The notes beneath the pieces were generated by a model. The model did no database searches and was not told where the DNA came from. It saw only the letters and a program-made list of their open reading frames with translations. Both the position numbers and the translations under genes were made by a program. Of a stretch of 64,000 nt of DNA, positions 29,801-36,800 are shown one piece after another. Each line of letters starts with the position of its first letter. The first letter of the stretch is position 1. This DNA comes from Candidatus Villigracilis affinis (GTDB lineage Bacteria > Chloroflexota > Anaerolineae > Anaerolineales > Villigracilaceae), in contig JADKEA010000015.1 in NCBI GenBank assembly GCA_016718275.1, forward strand, positions 1 through 64,000, in the 5' to 3' direction.

Positions 29801-31360
29801 GCCACCAATGACAACTTTGGGCGTAGCTGCCAGATTTAGTGGAGCAAATCCCCAGTTTTCTATGGTAAAGGTATGTTCAACAACAACTCCAGAAATAATC
29901 CCATTGCCAAAATCGGTACTATCAGTGATTGATGGAGTTACATCTCCGTTAACAATAGGCAAGCTATTCCCCATGATATTGATAATGGGAAAGTCACCAG
30001 CGTCGAATTCAAATGAACCAATATCACATGCCATTCCCTGCGGGCGAACCACCCCTCGCTGATCCGTCGAAAGACATACAGAGCCGCCGGTATTAATTGC
30101 CGGGCTGATGGGCTTTAAGGAAAAATAATGAAGATCGCCGCTCGGTGAATTCTCCAATTGTGGATTTACACCAACTTGATCACCCACCCCTGCGATAATT
30201 CCGCAATTCGACAGATCCCCAAAAATATTGTGATTTGAAGATGAAATCGGGGATAACCCGGCACCAGCGCAATCACCTCCTGTAGTTGCAGTATTTCCGT
30301 AAAGGATGCTGTTCGTGATGGTGAGGTTTCTCCTTGGAGAGGAACCTCCACTGTAAATTCCGCCGCCTGTCAGGGCGGAGTTATTGGTGATCGTGGAATT
30401 TTGAATCGTAATGTTGGCAGTACCACTACCTGAAATGCCATTCATATAGATCCCACCGCCCAGGTTAGTGGCCTGATTTCCGCCAATAGTGCTGTTGTTG
30501 AGTGTTAGTGAATTTAACGAATAGAGGTCGATACCGGCTCCGCGCTCAGCCGAATTATTCTCCACCGTCGAATTATTGAGTGTTATATTCCCAACTCCAT
30601 AAATCCCACCACCGCCCACAGCGGCATAATTATCGGTTATCAGGCTGTTATTGATTGTGACTGCGGAGTTTACAAAAAAACCGCCGCCATTGTTAGAGGT
30701 AAATCCATTCTGCACGATGAAATGGTCGATTGTTGAAACGGCGGCAACAGAAATTCCCTGGCGGGTATTTTGACCATCAATTGTCGAAAACCCGATCTGG
30801 TTGGCATATGCGTTATCCCAACCGCCAGACAGGGTCAGACTCTTATTGAGAGAAACTACATAAGAACCCGATGCGCTTGTGTATGTACCTTCGGCAACAT
30901 AGACCTTATTCCCAGCTACTGCACTTTGAATAGCCTTGTTTATGGTAAGACAGGGGGCAAGGGGTGAATTACAAGTTGTGGGAGAGGTATCCGAACCCGT
31001 GGGAGAAACATAACGGCCATTCGGATCAGTCACAACACCTGCGATATCCGCAAAGATGGCAGGCAGGTTTATGGGGTCTTCAGCATAATAATACTGCCCA
31101 TCATCCGTTTGATGGGCGATGTAGGTCAACAGGTTTTCACCAGAAGTGGGCAATCCGATTGGTGCATTCCTAAGTTGATTAGGCAAGCCTGTTGCAATAC
31201 CCAAACCGATCGTATGAATGGTAATACCGTTACTGGCAGTTATGCTGGCAAGGACATCTGCCGCATCGCGGGCATAATCATCGGCGTCATAGTTTGGGTT
31301 CCCATAAGGTGCGGGTAATAAGGAGGTGTCTAAATGGGTAAGCCGCAAGATCATTATCAC
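25337..31360 (-). CDS. Giant secreted protein, central part (vWA end, beta-helix, delta-60 and Ig-like repeats)
   Basis: 2,007 residues, really the middle of a protein of about 3,600. From its start: the end of a vWA domain (ITIHTIGLGIATG); a right-handed beta-helix with CSLREA-like opening (YVSPTGSDTSPTTCNSPLAP ... LNNSTIGGNQATNLGGGIY; about 29.99-30.95 kb); a choice-of-anchor-D/ASPM-like module; Ig-like modules with FSEPVTGVDVNDFTL-type motifs; seven or so delta-60 repeats (LLRYNIDGSMDPSFGINGLV pattern; about 27.8-28.95 kb); another Ig-like module; then FN3-like repeats that continue in the ORF at 21388. Start and end are both frameshift artefacts. Confidence 0.85.
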   Translation of the reverse strand: MIMILRLTHLDTSLLPAPYGNPNYDADDYARDAADVLASITASNGITIHTIGLGIATGLPNQLRNAPIGLPTSGENLLTYIAHQTDDGQYYYAEDPINLPAIFADIAGVVTDPNGRYVSPTGSDTSPTTCNSPLAPCLTINKAIQSAVAGNKVYVAEGTYTSASGSYVVSLNKSLTLSGGWDNAYANQIGFSTIDGQNTRQGISVAAVSTIDHFIVQNGFTSNNGGGFFVNSAVTINNSLITDNYAAVGGGGIYGVGNITLNNSTVENNSAERGAGIDLYSLNSLTLNNSTIGGNQATNLGGGIYMNGISGSGTANITIQNSTITNNSALTGGGIYSGGSSPRRNLTITNSILYGNTATTGGDCAGAGLSPISSSNHNIFGDLSNCGIIAGVGDQVGVNPQLENSPSGDLHYFSLKPISPAINTGGSVCLSTDQRGVVRPQGMACDIGSFEFDAGDFPIINIMGNSLPIVNGDVTPSITDSTDFGNGIISGVVVEHTFTIENWGFAPLNLAATPKVVIGGTNASDFSVTTEPADSIAVGGNTTFVVSFDPLAAGVRTASVSISSNDSFSTPYTFNIQGVGVSIPPTVSSILRNDVNPTKASSVVFTVNFSESVTGVDVNDFTLSTTGVTGSSIATVTGTGSVYDVSVNTGSGSGTIRLNIPATAVIVNGAGTQLSGLPYQSGQSYTIDKTAPTVLTNTYYGPSPTYYSNIHLFVNFSEVVKNVDLNDFSLTTTGVQGATITSISGSSSSYTVYINTGTGDGTIRVDVPATATITDGVGNPIGNLPFTNGKVIQIARADQSTDAAFLDGSFGNNGRVIADFGKNAMGYSATLQPDGKILVAGAIETNNMNSNVLLVRYNIDGSMDPSFGINGLVSVNAGETSKDIALQADGKIVVLALLWDNSISSIVLSRYTSNGGLDTTFGVNGLVSMDFPGTEYGSSVMVQEDGKILVVGNRPGTTGNGSDLFLLRYDENGTLDTTFDTDGIVVSDFGAAEYGTDAVLQPDNKIVVVGERGLANSSSKDLILARYNDDGSLDTSFGANGLVVADFGENELGTSVALQSDGKIIASGTQYSIGNAGFNCLIARFDIDGLLDNSFGTNGQSLVGFTSGTILWNRIALQSDGGVLMLGNSNDNFTLYRFHSDGVLDTSFGNEGYTITDFGKQDVGYQLLIQPDGKPLAVGLTVDNEIYSNKLVMVRYKPLDTPPTILQSVRVSPDPTATASVEYSVTFSEAVTGVDTGDFTLTTSGVTGTSITTVTGSGSNYTVKVNTGSGNGTIRLDVKHDAGIVDGGLNPMVASFTSGEVYTVAKTSSLLVSPTNDGYLASVTPAFTWKAITGALEYQLQVDETEWFTTPEVNQSQPSGTTFTSPALDYGIHYWRMRVRTSGGWGVWTAGWKFTLTPTLPAAPTLASPASAAVLADNTPLLTWNMVLADDRYEVQIDNLNTFASPEQTFTSGLGVLSYTAATLPDGVWNWRVRAINYLNLPGAWSTSRSFTVDTVGPLAPVLNAPANDATVIGTPAFSWTAAATASKYQFEYDSDADFSSPAYTSAELTATSHTPPAMPLGSYSWHVRAKDAAGNWGPWSVSRVVTILSQIPIAPTLSTPANAFATNDSTPSFSWVAVASGETYQLEISNATTFATKQQTFSGAPGVLTYTATNIPDGLWYWHVRAVNVNGVAGAWSAYRSFTIDTTAPVTAPTLSAPANAASVIGTPAFSWGSVATATKYEFQYDNDVDFSSPIYTSAELTTLNHTPPAMVLGTYSWRVRARDAVGNWSAWSTARTVTILPPVPVAPALTSPANALVTTDATPDFVWASVVSGDTYQLEISNATTFATKQQTFSGASGVLTYTATTIPDGLWYWHVRALNVNGVAGPWSAYRSFTVDTTGPVAPALSAPANAAAVIGTPAFSWAAAATASKYQLAYDNDADFSSPIYASAELTTTSHTPPAMALGLYSWHVRAKDAAGNWGSWSTARTVTILPLVPVAPALTTPANAFVTNDSTPDFTWASVPSG

Positions 31361-31733
31361 GGCAATTGGGTGTTAGTGGTGCCTGCTTATTCCATGTGTT
31401 TTGCGGACAAAAACCATCAGGATAGTTTAAAGCATCATCTATACTGGTTGCATTCGCCGGGCCACTGTCAAGCAGGATGACGATTAGGGATGCATCGTTT
31501 CGGGCAGATTGTTCGAGTACATCGTTGGCATAATTCAACGTCCCGCCAATGTTGCTTGCGCCTAAGGTAGTTGGATCATGAAGATTATCGGCAAGTGTAT
31601 TTTCATCAAGGTCAGCACCCCCTAAATATATAGGCCTGTTTGTACCTATAAATACACCATTATTGTCGTACTCCAAGCAAATCCCCTTGAAGGTGACATC
31701 CATTGGCCAACCCAAGGCAATTCGCGAACACAT
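31287..31733 (-). CDS. Giant secreted protein, vWA-domain fragment 3
   Basis: It contains the core of a von Willebrand A-type domain: GGTLNYANDVLEQSARNDAS followed by LIVILLDSG, the strand and turn after the MIDAS region. Its last ~20 residues run out of frame; the true continuation is the ORF ending at 25337 (join near 31,350). Upstream it joins sequence reading DDKTAIQNALSNLKVFNLQY in another frame. Confidence 0.65.
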   Translation of the reverse strand: MCSRIALGWPMDVTFKGICLEYDNNGVFIGTNRPIYLGGADLDENTLADNLHDPTTLGASNIGGTLNYANDVLEQSARNDASLIVILLDSGPANATSIDDALNYPDGFCPQNTWNKQAPLTPNCRDNDLAAYPFRHLLITRTLWEPKL

Positions 31734-31751
31734 ACTGGAGGTTGAAAACCT

Positions 31752-32027
31752 TCAAATTCGACAAAGCATTTTGTATCGCCGTTTTATCATCCGTAAGCGG
31801 CAAAACCACCACTGGCTCGCGGTACCGCCCAGGCTTTGACCTGTCATCGTTACAATCCCAACCCGGTCCAGCGGGAAAGATAGTAAATCCAAATAATCCA
31901 TAGCATCAGACCTGATCATTTCAAAGGGCTGGCAGGTGTGAGCTGCATTACAGGCCCCTGGATCATCACCATAATCAAAGAATTGGGTCGCCATCCGTGG
32001 CAAAGGCCATTGCCAAAGTCGTATCAA
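31752..32027 (-). CDS. Giant secreted protein, vWA-domain fragment 2
   Basis: The part FDYGDDPGACNAAHTCQPFE to FPLDRVGIVTMTGQ is a plausible vWA strand-helix segment. The first 15 and last ~20 residues are out of frame with it. It links the signal-peptide fragment (31975-32214) to fragment 3 through frameshifts near 32,000 and 31,820. Confidence 0.6.
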   Translation of the reverse strand: MIRLWQWPLPRMATQFFDYGDDPGACNAAHTCQPFEMIRSDAMDYLDLLSFPLDRVGIVTMTGQSLGGTASQWWFCRLRMIKRRYKMLCRI

Positions 32028-32214
32028 TCACAAGCATAATATCGCGCGGCATGGGGTTAACTCCAGCCGGGGATGCAGTGATGTTTGCCTTAGATTCTAC
32101 CGACAAAACCGTCGGCATGAATGTCCCGGCGCGAGCTTGATCTACATTCGTTAGAATCAATACAGCCAAACACAAAGCCGATACCAGACGCATATTTATT
32201 TTTTTTACAAACAT
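31975..32214 (-). CDS. Giant secreted protein, signal peptide and start of vWA domain
   Basis: It starts at 32214 after a GGAGAT site. The signal peptide MRLVSALCLAVLILTN... ends in ARA. The vWA opening DIMLVIDTTLAMAF occupies the place of the MIDAS motif DxSxS but has Thr and Ala, so metal binding may be impaired. The frame stops soon after GDPI; the next base-shifted frame continues the domain. This is the true 5' end of a gene that extends to 21388. Confidence 0.7.
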   Translation of the reverse strand: MFVKKINMRLVSALCLAVLILTNVDQARAGTFMPTVLSVESKANITASPAGVNPMPRDIMLVIDTTLAMAFATDGDPIL

Positions 32215-32437
32215 GGAAATCTCCTTATTAGTTTCCTACCCATTGGTCAAGGGACATTTCAAGTACGAAAAGCCTGAAACTGTTACAAAAGCCATGGTAT
32301 TTGCAAAAAATTTACCATCCATCAGGCTTCAAAACAGGCTTCAAAATCAAATTACACCTAAATTTAGCAGATTCCCAAAAAATTGACCAGTGAGTTTAGT
32401 CATCTGTCTGGATGAATCGAAAAAAGCTCACAGAATC

Positions 32438-32469
32438 AAAAAAGCTCCAGGGTTTTATAAACCTGGAGC
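32438..32469 (-). terminator. Terminator of the Fur-CbiMNQO operon
   Basis: Stem GCTCCAGG(G)TTT / AAACCTGGAGC with loop around TATA, followed on the minus strand by TTTTTT. It lies just after the CbiO stop. 32,215-32,437 between this and the giant gene contains no further feature I can identify. Confidence 0.85.
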
Positions 32470-32490
32470 CTATTTCACTTTGCCCAATTC

Positions 32491-33246
32491 CTATGGCTTC
32501 TCCAAGCCATGCGCGGTCAACAAGTCTTCATTTTCCAAAATTTCCATCGTCAAACCATCAGCAACAACCAAGCCTTCATCCATCACGATCGTGCGCGGAA
32601 ATAATTCCTGCACCAATTTCATATCGTGCGTGGAGACCAGCATGGTGATGGGCAGTTCACGCAGCAGGTTGATCAAGGTCCGCCGCGCGCGCGGGTCCAG
32701 CCCGGCCGATGGCTCATCCAAAATCAACAAACTCGGATTCATGGATAGCACCGTGGCAATCGCGATGCGCTTCTTCTCCCCCACACTCAAATGATGCGAA
32801 AGTCTGTCCTTATAGGAAGACATCCGCACAGCTTCAAGCGCCATATCCACACGGGCACGAACTTCCGCTTCAGGCAGGCCCATGTGCAGCGGACCAAACG
32901 CCACATCCTCGAACACCGTCGGCGAAAAAAGTTGGTCGTCCGGGTTCTGGAACACGAGTCCCACCATTGCACGGATGGCAGGCAAATTGTCACGGGTGAG
33001 GCGCTGACCGCGGACTTCGACCTCGCCGTGCCCATCCAGAATCCCGTTCAGGTGCAGCATCAACGTGGACTTCCCCGCACCGTTCGGCCCCACCAATGCC
33101 ACCTTATCGCCGCTGCATAATCTCAGTGAAACACCATGCAGGGCGGCATGTCCATCGGGATATGAAAAATGAAGATCACGAACCTGTAAAACATCGCCCT
33201 CACAATCGGGCGTGGAAAACTTTTGTGTTTGATGAATGATTGGCAT
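32491..33246 (-). CDS. cbiO: Energy-coupling factor ABC transporter ATP-binding protein (CbiO/NikO)
   Basis: 251 residues. Walker A GPNGAGKST, Q-loop FQNPDDQLFSPTVFEDVAFG (the long version typical of ECF ATPases), signature LSVGEKKR, and Walker B LLILDEP with DP dipeptide and H-loop (STHD). The start codon overlaps the CbiQ stop (TAATG). It powers metal (cobalt or nickel) uptake with CbiQ and CbiMN. Last gene of the operon. Confidence 0.95.
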   Translation of the reverse strand: MPIIHQTQKFSTPDCEGDVLQVRDLHFSYPDGHAALHGVSLRLCSGDKVALVGPNGAGKSTLMLHLNGILDGHGEVEVRGQRLTRDNLPAIRAMVGLVFQNPDDQLFSPTVFEDVAFGPLHMGLPEAEVRARVDMALEAVRMSSYKDRLSHHLSVGEKKRIAIATVLSMNPSLLILDEPSAGLDPRARRTLINLLRELPITMLVSTHDMKLVQELFPRTIVMDEGLVVADGLTMEILENEDLLTAHGLEKP

Positions 33247-34037
33247 TAGAGCCTTCCAATAATTTGCATGACAAAGATAAGCACGATCGCAAAAGCCGTG
33301 ACAAGATAATCACTGGATTTCATTTCGTGCGGATTCAAAGTATAAAGGTGACCCACATATCCTCGGGAAAGCATCGCGTTATAGATTCGGTCACTGCGTT
33401 CATAACTCCGTAAAAATAGTTGACCTGCCATATTGCCCGCGACTTTAGCCCGCCACAAAACGCTTCCACCCGACCTTTGGCCAGACGCCGCCGCCGAACG
33501 AGATTCTCTTGCCCGAAGCAGACGATAAACCTCATCCACCAGAACGAACAAGTAACGATACAAAAATGCGATGATCGTGGTGAGGATGGCAGGCACGCGC
33601 AAATGCTCCAACGCATGGATCAGATCTGGGAAGCGTGTGACCGCCACAAGCATGATCGCCATCTGCACCGAAAGCCATGAGCGGATGAGAATACTAACGA
33701 AACGCAGCAGGCCTGCATCTGTGATCGTGAAATCCCACATCAAAAAGCGGAACGAAGCAACAGGATTCCCGGGAATGGAAACTAATACGGTGATCGCCAC
33801 TAGCGCAAAAGGCAGAGCAACGAATGAACGCTTGAACGTATAAATGAGTCCCAATTTCGAGAGCAGATTTACGCTAAGCAGAAAAACCCAGGCAAGCACA
33901 AAAGCCAGCCAGGCTCCATCGGGAAGCAAAGCATTGGAGACAATGAAAACAACGGTTACGATCGTCTTGACGCGCGGGTCAAGACGATGAATGAAGCTTT
34001 CCTTATCATGATAACGGTCGAAGGCGTCTGCGTGCAT
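33246..34037 (-). CDS. cbiQ: ECF transporter transmembrane protein CbiQ
   Basis: 263 residues with five or six predicted helices. It has the ECF-T motif AAASGQR region (RARESRSAAASGQRSGGSV), a charged coupling helix near residue 180, and a second YERSDRIYNAMLSRGY motif, both known to contact the ATPase. Translationally coupled to cbiO. Start ATG at 34037. Confidence 0.93.
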   Translation of the reverse strand: MHADAFDRYHDKESFIHRLDPRVKTIVTVVFIVSNALLPDGAWLAFVLAWVFLLSVNLLSKLGLIYTFKRSFVALPFALVAITVLVSIPGNPVASFRFLMWDFTITDAGLLRFVSILIRSWLSVQMAIMLVAVTRFPDLIHALEHLRVPAILTTIIAFLYRYLFVLVDEVYRLLRARESRSAAASGQRSGGSVLWRAKVAGNMAGQLFLRSYERSDRIYNAMLSRGYVGHLYTLNPHEMKSSDYLVTAFAIVLIFVMQIIGRL

Positions 34038-34085
34038 GGTTTCTATTTATAGCATGGAAAACGCGAAGGGTTCGATTACGGAAGG

Positions 34086-35027
34086 TCAATTGGCACGCTT
34101 TTGTTGGAGCGAACGCCCAACCAGAAAAGCTACAGCCAGAACAACGAGAACGCCAACCGCTCCCGCCGCGATCGTGGAAATGGAAGTCTCACCAAGAAAT
34201 GGAATGGCATAATCAGGAATGAGCTCAAATGGTGCAGACTGACTGTTGTTAATAAAGCCGATATTGATGGCTACACGCTCAAGGCCGTCGGGATCGGCAG
34301 ATGCGAAAGGCGAAAGCAGAACAACGGCTAATGTGATCAATATCCCAGCGACCACCCAGCCGCGACTCCCCTGTGCCGAAGCGGATTTTTCATCCAGCAA
34401 ATCGGGGCGGGTGCGAAAAATAAACCCCAAGGCGGCAACAGTCACAGCAGCCTCGCCAAGGCCGATCAAAGCGTGGACGCTCAACATGGCTGGAATAACA
34501 AGACGTAGATCAGAAGTGCCGCTCAACCATAATTGAAGCGAGGTCGCCAATGCGCCAGCCATCACAGAAAGCCACGCGGCAATGCCTGCAACCACAAGTT
34601 GGGTCTTTCGACTCTTACCCAGCACACTTCGATAAAGACCATATCCTACTCCTGCGGTGAGCAGGCCCATGTTCAGGATGTTCGCGCCCATCGCGAGAAG
34701 GCCGCCATCCTGAAACAGGAGTCCCTGCACGGTAATGACCGCAGTCATCACCAATACGCCTGCCCAGGGACCAAGGGTAATTGCCGCTAAAGCGCCACCA
34801 AGCAAATGGCCCGATGTGCCACCTAAAACAGGATAGTTGATCATTTGAGCCGCAAAAATGAAAGCCGCCATCACACCCATCAGCGGGACTTGTCTTTCGC
34901 CAAGAGATTTATTCGTTTTTGAAATTGCAACACCAAGGGTGATTACTGTAATGACCCAACAAATGATCGAGACCGCAACATTAAGAAAACCATCGGGGAT
35001 GTGCAAAGGAGCGGGAGAGTAAAGCAT
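34086..35027 (-). CDS. cbiM: ECF metal-binding component, CbiM-CbiN (PDGLE) fusion
   Basis: 313 residues. Residues 1-215 are CbiM/NikM: the N-terminus MLYSPAPLHIPDGFL holds the conserved histidine that chelates Co or Ni after leader removal, and GGTSGHLLGG is the family motif. A PDGLE-type CbiN/NikN domain follows (SADPDGLERVAINIGF) with a last membrane helix. The start at 35027 is preferred, since N-terminal Met-x-His placement is functionally required in this family; AAAGGAAA lies upstream. The Fur gene stop is two bases before the start. Confidence 0.92.
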   Translation of the reverse strand: MLYSPAPLHIPDGFLNVAVSIICWVITVITLGVAISKTNKSLGERQVPLMGVMAAFIFAAQMINYPVLGGTSGHLLGGALAAITLGPWAGVLVMTAVITVQGLLFQDGGLLAMGANILNMGLLTAGVGYGLYRSVLGKSRKTQLVVAGIAAWLSVMAGALATSLQLWLSGTSDLRLVIPAMLSVHALIGLGEAAVTVAALGFIFRTRPDLLDEKSASAQGSRGWVVAGILITLAVVLLSPFASADPDGLERVAINIGFINNSQSAPFELIPDYAIPFLGETSISTIAAGAVGVLVVLAVAFLVGRSLQQKRAN

Positions 35028-35028
35028 G

Positions 35029-35460
35029 TTATTTTCCTTTCTGACATTCAGGGCAAAGGCCAAAAAACGTAATGTGGCTATCGGTCAATTTATAACCGCT
35101 GGTCGATTCAAGTTTCTGATAAAGAGTCTTCAATAAAGTGTGTTCGACCTCCATTTCATCTCCACAAACTCGGCATACGATGTGATGATGCTCATGCTGA
35201 GCGATCTCGTAAACGAGATGACCTTTTGATCTCTGAGCAGGCCGCGCCAATCCGTTTTCGGCAAGGAATTCAAGCGTGCGATATACCGTAGTTTCGGTCA
35301 GCCCAGGCAATTCCTTTTTGACAGTTTCATAGATCTCGGTTGGAGAAAGATGCGCGCCTGCGTGATGAAGTGTATGTAGAATGGCAAGGCGTTGCGGGGT
35401 CATACGATATCCACGGGCGCGGAGTTGGGGGGTGTACAGTTCAGCACAGGTCATAGGCAT
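35029..35460 (-). CDS. Fur-family metalloregulator
   Basis: 143 residues. The N-terminal winged helix (YRMTPQRLAIL, LSPTEIYETVKK, TETTVYRTLEFLAENGL) is the Fur DNA-binding domain. The C-terminal dimerisation domain has HEHHHIVCRVCGDEMEVEH and CPEC, a structural zinc site with two CxxC pairs. First gene of an operon with a cobalt/nickel-type ECF transporter, so it is probably the metal sensor (Fur, Zur or Nur subtype not decidable) that represses the operon through the sites at 35462-35492. Confidence 0.93.
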   Translation of the reverse strand: MPMTCAELYTPQLRARGYRMTPQRLAILHTLHHAGAHLSPTEIYETVKKELPGLTETTVYRTLEFLAENGLARPAQRSKGHLVYEIAQHEHHHIVCRVCGDEMEVEHTLLKTLYQKLESTSGYKLTDSHITFFGLCPECQKGK

Positions 35461-35461
35461 C

Positions 35462-35492
35462 CTTATTGCAACTTATTGCAACAATATATTGT
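35462..35492 (-). promoter_or_regulatory. Likely operator and -10 region of the Fur-ECF operon
   Basis: Two perfect tandem copies of TTGCAATAAG (minus strand), followed upstream by the palindrome ACAATATATTGT, all within 32 bases of the Fur start. TACAAT in this segment could serve as the -10 box. Repeats overlapping the promoter fit metal-dependent self-repression, but the motif is not a standard Fur or Zur box. Confidence 0.5.
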
Positions 35493-35535
35493 ATAGAGGG
35501 GTGCGGGGCGGAGTTTCTTACTTTCCATAAAAACG

Positions 35536-35580
35536 TTCATTCCCCTTTCTTCTTTACGGAGGGGAAGAAAGGGGAATGAA
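35536..35580. terminator. Long inverted repeat between lipoprotein and Fur genes
   Basis: A perfect 17-bp stem TTCATTCCCCTTTCTTC / GAAGAAAGGGGAATGAA with an 11-base loop. It lies 26 bases past the stop of the lipoprotein gene (minus strand) and is the likely terminator, though no long T run follows. Confidence 0.6.
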
Positions 35581-35605
35581 GAAGGAATATTTCTGTAAGC
35601 GCCTG

Positions 35606-36316
35606 CTATGGCTCCCAAACATAATGGACCAACGCCGCAAGATAAGTCTCGCCAGCGACATGATCCATGCCGACTGACCAGGTTTGCCAATCCATTTTTC
35701 CAAATTCTTCTGTGCCGGGGAAGTAGACGGAATAAAAATCCAAATCGGGATAAGGCCATTCGGGGAAATACGTTGCTCCGCCTATTTGCAACTGGCCACA
35801 TACGACCAGGGAAGCGGGTGTGAATACCTGTTGAAGTGTCGGTAGAACGATCTCTTGAAATGAACCGATGGTTGGTTCGCCGCTGCCAAAAGAGAGTCCC
35901 CAGTCGGCTTCGAAGGTAGTTTCAAAAACGAACTTGGCATGTTCCACATCGTAATTAATGACCTTCCCATCGCGGTAATATCGAACGTCCACGCCGTGGG
36001 TTGGGGAAACAAGCGAGGCAAATAAAGCGCCGTTTTTGGAGGTAAAAGCCTGGATTAGGGATTCGATCAAGTGATATCCACCAATGTCGGCGCAAAAATC
36101 GTAGGGCTGGGTCGGCGCTTCAACATCACTCAGCGTAAACGTAGGCGTGGGAGACTGTGCCAGTGTGGGAATGGGAGTAAATGTTGCAGGGAGAGTCAAT
36201 GCCAGTTGAGGCGTGGCAGTTATCAGCGGGGTGGGAGGCGGGGGTTCATCCACAGGAATCGTGCAGGCTGTAAGTATCAAAAGAAACAAGGCAGGCATTA
36301 TCTTTTTGAGATTCAT
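35606..36316 (-). CDS. Lipoprotein of unknown function
   Basis: 236 residues from 36316 (MNLKKIMPALF), after an AAGGAAG ribosome site; an in-frame ORF from 36475 lacks a leader at its start. Lipobox LILTACT. A Thr/Pro-rich linker follows (about 20-65), then a globular domain with DFCADIGGYHLIESLIQAFT and a C-terminal GMDHVAGETYLAALVHYVWE. Similar proteins are common in Anaerolineae, but no function is known to me. Confidence 0.8.
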   Translation of the reverse strand: MNLKKIMPALFLLILTACTIPVDEPPPPTPLITATPQLALTLPATFTPIPTLAQSPTPTFTLSDVEAPTQPYDFCADIGGYHLIESLIQAFTSKNGALFASLVSPTHGVDVRYYRDGKVINYDVEHAKFVFETTFEADWGLSFGSGEPTIGSFQEIVLPTLQQVFTPASLVVCGQLQIGGATYFPEWPYPDLDFYSVYFPGTEEFGKMDWQTWSVGMDHVAGETYLAALVHYVWEP

Positions 36317-36374
36317 TTGACTTCCTTTCAGCAATAAAAAAACTGGCGGGAGTTCCGCCAGTTGATTGTACTCT

Positions 36375-36782
36375 TTATGCGTTTGCATCCTCGGCCATTT
36401 TTTTAGCGATGCGCTTGACAACCTCTGCCACACCGCCGATCGGATTCTTGAGCGTTTCGAAGGCCACGTCCACAATATCGGGAGTCATGCGTTTCAGGTT
36501 TCGGAAACGCCGAGTAAGAAAACCTTCGTCAGGGTTGGGCTTTTCCAACTCGGCCTGAACTTCCTGCAACTCGGCTTTGATATCTTCCTTTTGGGCGGAT
36601 GTGATCTCGATGTTCTGATCCACCACATCTTCCAGCGTTTTGAATAACGGCGCAACGTTTACGCTTTGGTTGCTGATCGTGTTTCCATCGCCGATCACAA
36701 TACTGCTCCCCATCATATTTCCGCCGATGACAATGCTGTTGTCTCCGGCGACCAAACCATCTTTTTTATTTTTCTTAGTCAT
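36375..36782 (-). CDS. Small partner protein of the NACHT-FGE protein
   Basis: 135 residues, start after a strong GGAGGAAG site and 18 bases past the NACHT gene. Residues 9-38 carry a Gly/Ile/Ser pattern (LVAGDNSIVIGG, then SSIVIGDGNTIS) that also occurs at the N-terminus of the NACHT protein (IQAGDQSIAVGG, then SAIIHGETIVL). A coiled-coil-like helical region (about 45-90) and a C-terminal segment with repeated Lys/Ala follow. No enzymatic motif. The shared motif suggests that the two proteins assemble through it. The protein may be an effector, adaptor or inhibitor. Confidence 0.8.
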   Translation of the reverse strand: MTKKNKKDGLVAGDNSIVIGGNMMGSSIVIGDGNTISNQSVNVAPLFKTLEDVVDQNIEITSAQKEDIKAELQEVQAELEKPNPDEGFLTRRFRNLKRMTPDIVDVAFETLKNPIGGVAEVVKRIAKKMAEDANA

Positions 36783-36800
36783 GCTTCCTCCAAAGGCTTA

